From Panaeolus papilionaceus (lineage: Eukaryota; Basidiomycota; Agaricomycetes; Agaricales): 64,000 bases of DNA. The position numbers were made by a program, and so were the translations under genes. Below are positions 59,307-64,000 of this stretch, piece after piece (the first letter of the stretch is position 1; the number at the start of each line of letters is the position of its first letter). The stretch spans positions 1,550,001 through 1,614,000 of the forward strand of contig JADNRZ010000012.1 in NCBI GenBank assembly GCA_015501605.1. The letters run 5' to 3'. The notes below the pieces were generated by a model, which made no database searches, was not told where the DNA came from, and worked only from the letters and a program-made list of their open reading frames with translations.

Positions 59307-61024
59307 TCAATTCTCATGATTTTCAGCTGCAGCATCACCCCAACACTTGAGCTTCTTCATAACTTGCATGAATCGGCTGGGAGCATGAGCTGTTGGGAAG
59401 AGTTGCTGTGGCAGCACAGGTTGGACCTCTTGCAAACCAGATGGAGAGTTGGTGGGAATTGGAGGGCATGAAGGGTTGTCTGCCAGGGTGACAGGTTGCT
59501 CATCAGGTGGAGGAATAGGTGATGCACCATCTTCAGGGGTAAGGGGTGTATCAGGGAGAGGAGTAATGGAACCAACAAGGGAAGTGGGAACAACAGGGAT
59601 GGGTTGGACATGGAAGGCTGTGGCACTCCAGCTACCCACAACCTCAGACTGCTCACCATTAGATTGCTCTGGTTCCCTGTCACCTTCTTCAGCAGCTTCA
59701 AGCTCAGACTCTGCCTCAGCATTATCATGTGAGCCTGCTTCATCTTCAGAGATCTCTTCATCCTCATCATCAGAGATCCCTTCATCCTCATCATCAGAGA
59801 TCTCTTCATCCTCATCTTCACTGGATTCTGGGAGAAGGGGTGCTGAATTGAAATCATCAAGCTCCTTTTGGAATCGAGAGAGGTCCTCCTTGGCTTCTTT
59901 GATCCTTGGGTGAAGAGTCAAGAGAAGCAGGCCATCACCCTGTGCTTCAGCATGAGCAAGCTCATCATGGAGGGTGGGGATATGTGATTCGAGATTCTGG
60001 ATTCGATCTTGGAGGTCTGTGATGAGGTTGCCTTCAAATGGAGTTCCTTTGAGGTTTCTTTGATGATCTTCAATGGAGAAGTTGACACCTATTAACTTTT
60101 GGAAAGCTTGATCCAGGATTGACAATGCTGATTCCTGTGTGTTGTAGAATTGTGACATCTGAGCACCTTCTTCAATGAAGTCCTGAATAGATAAGTGAGC
60201 TCCTAATTGAGAACAAATGAATGAGAAAGTGAAAACCTTCCATATATCATTCTGAAGCTGCTGATAATTGTCTTCTGCACGCTTTGTTGCATTCTCACCC
60301 CAAATATTGTCCCACATTGTTGTTACTATTGTTACATTTTGTGCAGTTTTGACACCAGTGAGGGCATGGAATGTCTTCAGCACCTGCCGCTGGGTGCCAG
60401 GCAGGCGAGTACTTGTAATTGGTGTCAAATAAAGTAAGCGATTAAATATCCTAATAAAGTATGCATGCCATTAGCATTACAATGAAAATCAACGGAACCC
60501 ATCCAACAGAACAGTAAGCAGAAGAAGCTGGACTAACCGATTGTCTTCCAACCATTTGTGTAACATGGAGACAATGGCCATCTCTGATATTTTTGTGTCG
60601 GCGAAGCCAGGCGAGTCCACAAGATAAATTGGATTGCCATTGGGTCGAGTGACATTGTTCAATTTGTAGGTGGATACACCCTGGGTGCATCCATCCAGAC
60701 CGTTACTGGATATCTTTGAGGAGCCCTTGAGGCCGAGGGCCTCGATAAACTAGACACGAAGAACGAAATTAGAGCGAGTTTAAATTCTGATTAATATTTT
60801 TGGCATGCAGTACTAAATGCCATATACGCACGGAGCTCTTCCCCGCCCCCGTCGGACCCATGATTCTGTGGTCATGACAGGATTAGAAATATGTGGTAAC
60901 ATCACCTATTCCCATGCACTCACAGCACCTTCCGGCAAGGGTGTTGTACCCTGTCTACTCGTTCAACAGAAACAGGCCCAGTGACTTTGATTTCATTGTA
61001 TTCCATTTTCGAAGTAGTGGCCAT
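59307..61024 (-). CDS. AIG1/septin-like G-domain GTPase, cassette copy C
   Basis: Best-preserved copy of the cassette GTPase. Exons 61024-60924, 60865-60832, 60749-60538, 60450-60237 and 60182-59307 sum to 1437 nt (478 aa) in frame. G1 is GPTGAGKSS (residues 37-45), G3 is DSPG (90-93), and TTMWD (159-163) takes the place of the G4 motif. A predicted coiled coil follows (LQDRIQNLESHIPTLHDELA). Next comes an acidic stretch with a threefold 8-residue repeat (DEDEEISD type), encoded by a 24-bp repeat at about 59753-59824, and then a proline-rich tail. The 54-nt intron 60183-60236 is also open in frame here. Such proteins are numerous in agaricomycetes, but the substrate and role are unknown. The Rab-like partner starts at 63964 on the other strand. 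Confidence 0.88.
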
Positions 61025-63963
61025 TGCAGTGCAGAATTTGGTAGCAAAAAGAAGAGATATAGAGATGCTGTTCAAGCAGACGAAGTGCGCGAGATGATGG
61101 GAGGAAGAAACAAACGATGGCAGCTGCGCCTGTCTTCGCAGAATCTGATCACCTCGTGCATTCCACCTGTTAATCAGTCATGGGACGAGCACGGTGTCAA
61201 TGACAGAAATAGATCAGATTTGATCAAATCCGACGTATTTCCTTCTCGTCTCTGTAGTTCTCATTGTCGACATTGGGACTTCTTCACATTCGCGTTTGAA
61301 GGCGGAATGGATTGAATTCATCATACAACATCGTATATAATTGTCGCCCCGCCTCCGCTAATGTTACTGCTGGTATCAAATGCTATTGTACACATGTCCG
61401 TCCCTTCATTGTTCAAAAATCTCCCATCCCTCTTTTCAGTCTCCTTCCACGTACCGTCGTCGATCTAGGTCGCATAGATTTGTCGTTTGGTGAGCACCAT
61501 CGGTGAGGGTGGGTGAGGGTACCAAGGAGCAACGTGTATAGTGGCGGAGAGAAGCCTGAAAGGAATGAAAGCAATCGTCAACATCGTCATCGCACAGGAA
61601 AACAACACGTAAGCGGGAAACCCACCTATGAACCAGATGGCGCCAATCCGCAAGGCAGAGGTTGCACTCTTAAGCGTTCCACAGGTGAGAGACAAGAGGA
61701 TGCGAGTTTGCGGAGCTGGTAGAGAGAAGGTTGCGTCAGCACATGATAACGAGACAGCGTGTAGGTATGTGTTTAGAAGCCCTACCAAGCACGAGATCCA
61801 CTCGTCCATCGTCACCCATCGTACCTTGCCTACACGGACATTGGATATGCGGAGTTCGCCCCTGCGTCGTATAGTCGTGAACGAACTGTGGGAGGAGGGT
61901 TGAAACATGAAGTGAGAGGTAGAGCGACGGCATTGAGGAGGGCAGACATGGCGGGGTTGAATACGATGGATGCTAACGTGACTGACGGGGGGAAACTGTA
62001 CGTAGCAGGTGGGGTCTACCGGAGGTACAGGTATAAGACGAATGACGAATACGCATCGCAGAATGGAAGAACGTTTGAGAGCGCGTTTGAGCATGGAGTA
62101 GAGTGCGATGTGAGGTTGCAAGGTAATTCAACATAGTGCGACGATGTGCGAGGAGACGCCTGTGAGGGTTCAGCAATGGGTCAATCAGCAATCAATAAAA
62201 AAGACATCAGCTACTAACCGAATGTGCACTCCATCGTCGCATTCCTCAATATCGCCAATTCACCCTCCAACCGCGCATATACCGACGACTTCTCTCAATT
62301 GACAGGACCTAGCGAAGCGCGTTGAGGTGCGCGTTCGATATCCTATGATCACGTCTAACGCTTAGTATATTTATTTTTTCGTCGATCTATTGAGGTATAC
62401 GTACCGGAGCACTCCAGGACTTATTCCATCTATTGTCGTGAATAGCCTCGTAAACGATTGAAAAGCTATGCGGGATCTTAACGGTCGGAAACGAGGAGTT
62501 TCCTGGATGAGCATAATTAGCGACTTGAGGTCGGCGTAATGCGCATTCGAAAAGGACCTACCTTTACTTCCACCATGATCCCAGCTCTAATAAAACACGA
62601 CCAGGGGGGATCAGCATCACGGTCTGTCTGTATGCGCAGAAGAATGTATAAAGAGTCGAGTTGGTGGGGAAATTTTGGATGGTCAAAGTTTGTGAGCATC
62701 AGTGTTGCGGTGAAGGCGTCGTTGAGGATGATGAGATGAGAAGGGAAGGAAAAGAATGAGTTTATCGTTAGTAGATAAAGATGGAATAAGACCACACACC
62801 AGGACGAGGTCAAGAAGTCCAAGACGCGATTGGAGCACATATTAGCGGCGGAATTCCTTGAGGGCGCACCTGAGATAGCTGATATGAGCGGATTGTAAGA
62901 GCGGTGGCGACATAGTAGGCACGATCACATACCAGTACAAGCTAGCAATCGTAGCAAAAAACTGCGCGAGTAAAACTGGATGGAAAAGCAAAGGAGTGGG
63001 GATGATAAGCTCTGGGACGACAGGAAAACAGCAGACTGATAGAACGAGTAACATGACACGGAGATCCAAGTGGGTATGTTGATCGATATCAAAAGGATTC
63101 AGGAGAGAATGTCAGATCGCCCTATCAGGGAAAAGGTGTATTCATTTCAATGCTCGTGTCAGACACGACAGGCATACACGCGGCGTGTGTGAGAGCAGGA
63201 AAAGATTTGGCGTGCACACGTCGGTGGGGGACTGGATGATGGGAGAGACGCTGCCAGATAGGATTGAGTAGGAAGTACCAAGACGTCTCCTACGTGGTGT
63301 AAGATCAGCAACGCGAAACAAAAAGAAAAAATTGGGACTGACTGAGAGGATAAAGAGGCGACACAAGAACACGAGGCAGACGACGATGACGATGGAATCA
63401 GAGTGAATGGTTGAGCATTGAACGATATTTAATCGACAGAAGGGAGGATTTACAACTAGGTATGGACAGAGACGACTACATTATGGGTGAAACGAGGGCG
63501 ACAACGAACAGAAAGGATGCTTGGACATGCAACGTGCTCTGGTGGTGGTGGTTGAAAGGAAAGAACAGGTGGAGACACAGCCACCATGTCAGCAACGAAT
63601 CTAATCACCCCTGTTTCCCAGCTCTGTCTGACGATCCACGTAACCTGCTCTCACTTTGCAAACATCACGCTTCATCATGTCCCGCCAACCCATCTGCCGC
63701 CAACAATTGAAACTGCCAAACTCACCAAGCATCCCAAACGCGTTGTAGTTTGGGTCCAATAATGACATCACTGACTCAGGAAAGGCCGGGCGGCTGTGCC
63801 ATTCTTCCCCTTTCTCCTCGCCGTAATTACCTGTTGCTTGCGATGTCCCACCTCCTCTAGCTCTAGAGCTTAGGTGTTCATAACATATACTAATTCTAGA
63901 GGAATATACAGAGAAATATGAATGAAAGAACAGGGACTAGACACGGGAAATTGATGTAACGTC
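61025..63963. repeat. Cassette spacer, copy C
   Basis: Collinear with copies A and B over its whole length. Palindromes GATTTGATCAAATC are at 61217-61230 and TCGTGTCAGACACGA at 63154-63168. A minus-strand frame at 61465-62121 spans several conserved blocks but crosses apparent splice signals (GTAGGG...CTACCAG). No product was assigned. Confidence 0.75.
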
Positions 63964-64000
63964 ATGCCGATCATCGAACTAGTTATCGTTGGAGCGTCAG
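63964..64000 (+). CDS. Rab7-like GTPase, cassette copy C, first 12 codons
   Basis: Starts MPIIELVIVGAS, matching the P-loop exon of copy B (MPTIKLVIVGAS), and is cut by the window end. Whether this copy has the long insertion and avoids the stop of copy B cannot be seen. Confidence 0.75.
   Translation, partial: MPIIELVIVGAS

Noticed and set aside
1..64000. tRNA or rRNA genes
   Set aside because: No cloverleaf with A and B boxes and no rRNA-like sequence was noticed by eye. A tRNAscan run would be needed to exclude tRNAs fully.

Overview
The window looks like accessory, transposon-dense DNA from a basidiomycete, most likely an agaricomycete. The evidence is short GT-AG introns of about 47-70 nt, a Plavaka-type (Tnp2-like) transposase, a spliced hAT transposase, Ty1/Copia and Ty3/Gypsy-like LTR elements, a secreted AA9 lytic polysaccharide monooxygenase and a Rab7/Ypt7-like GTPase. 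The family names come from motif recognition in the translated sequence. No database search was run.

Layout. 1-10480 is a transposon cluster: a minus-strand gene with an HMG-box-like end that runs off the left edge, a Plavaka-like transposase with a single internal stop, a small two-exon coiled-coil gene, and a 12-exon hAT transposase whose reading frame is intact. The cluster's right end cuts into a GTPase gene. From 10481 on, the window is built from a repeated cassette: a minus-strand AIG1/septin-like G-domain protein, about 2.9 kb of shared sequence, and a plus-strand Rab7-like GTPase with a very long insertion. There are five copies or part-copies: A (10481-20003), E (20950-24170), B (27966-35044), D (40680-52851, heavily interrupted) and C (59307 to the right edge). 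GTPase copies B and C splice into full frames of 458 and 478 aa. GTPase A is truncated and D keeps only exon 1. Rab copy B is complete apart from one TGA, A is broken, and C is cut by the window edge.

Insertions that interrupt the cassettes. A 4068-bp gag-only LTR element with apparently identical LTRs sits in Rab A. A 1377-bp CACTG-ended element with a 3-bp target duplication sits in exon 1 of GTPase D. An 8183-bp Copia element sits in cassette D and itself carries two nested DNA elements, each with an 8-bp target duplication; removing both restores one gag-pol frame. Two large foldback elements follow at 52854-55551 and 55670-56836; the first is packed with the palindrome ATTTCCGCGGAAAT.

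The one clear ordinary host gene is the AA9 monooxygenase at 36084-37160 (six exons, signal peptide, copper-site residues present). The most unusual items are the amplified divergent GTPase pair, the roughly 485-residue insertion between G4 and G5 of the Rab-like protein, the covarying hairpins in front of duplicated polypurine tracts in the gag-only element, and the two adjacent foldbacks. No rRNA, tRNA or CRISPR array was recognised by eye. Gene-free stretches are listed as such.
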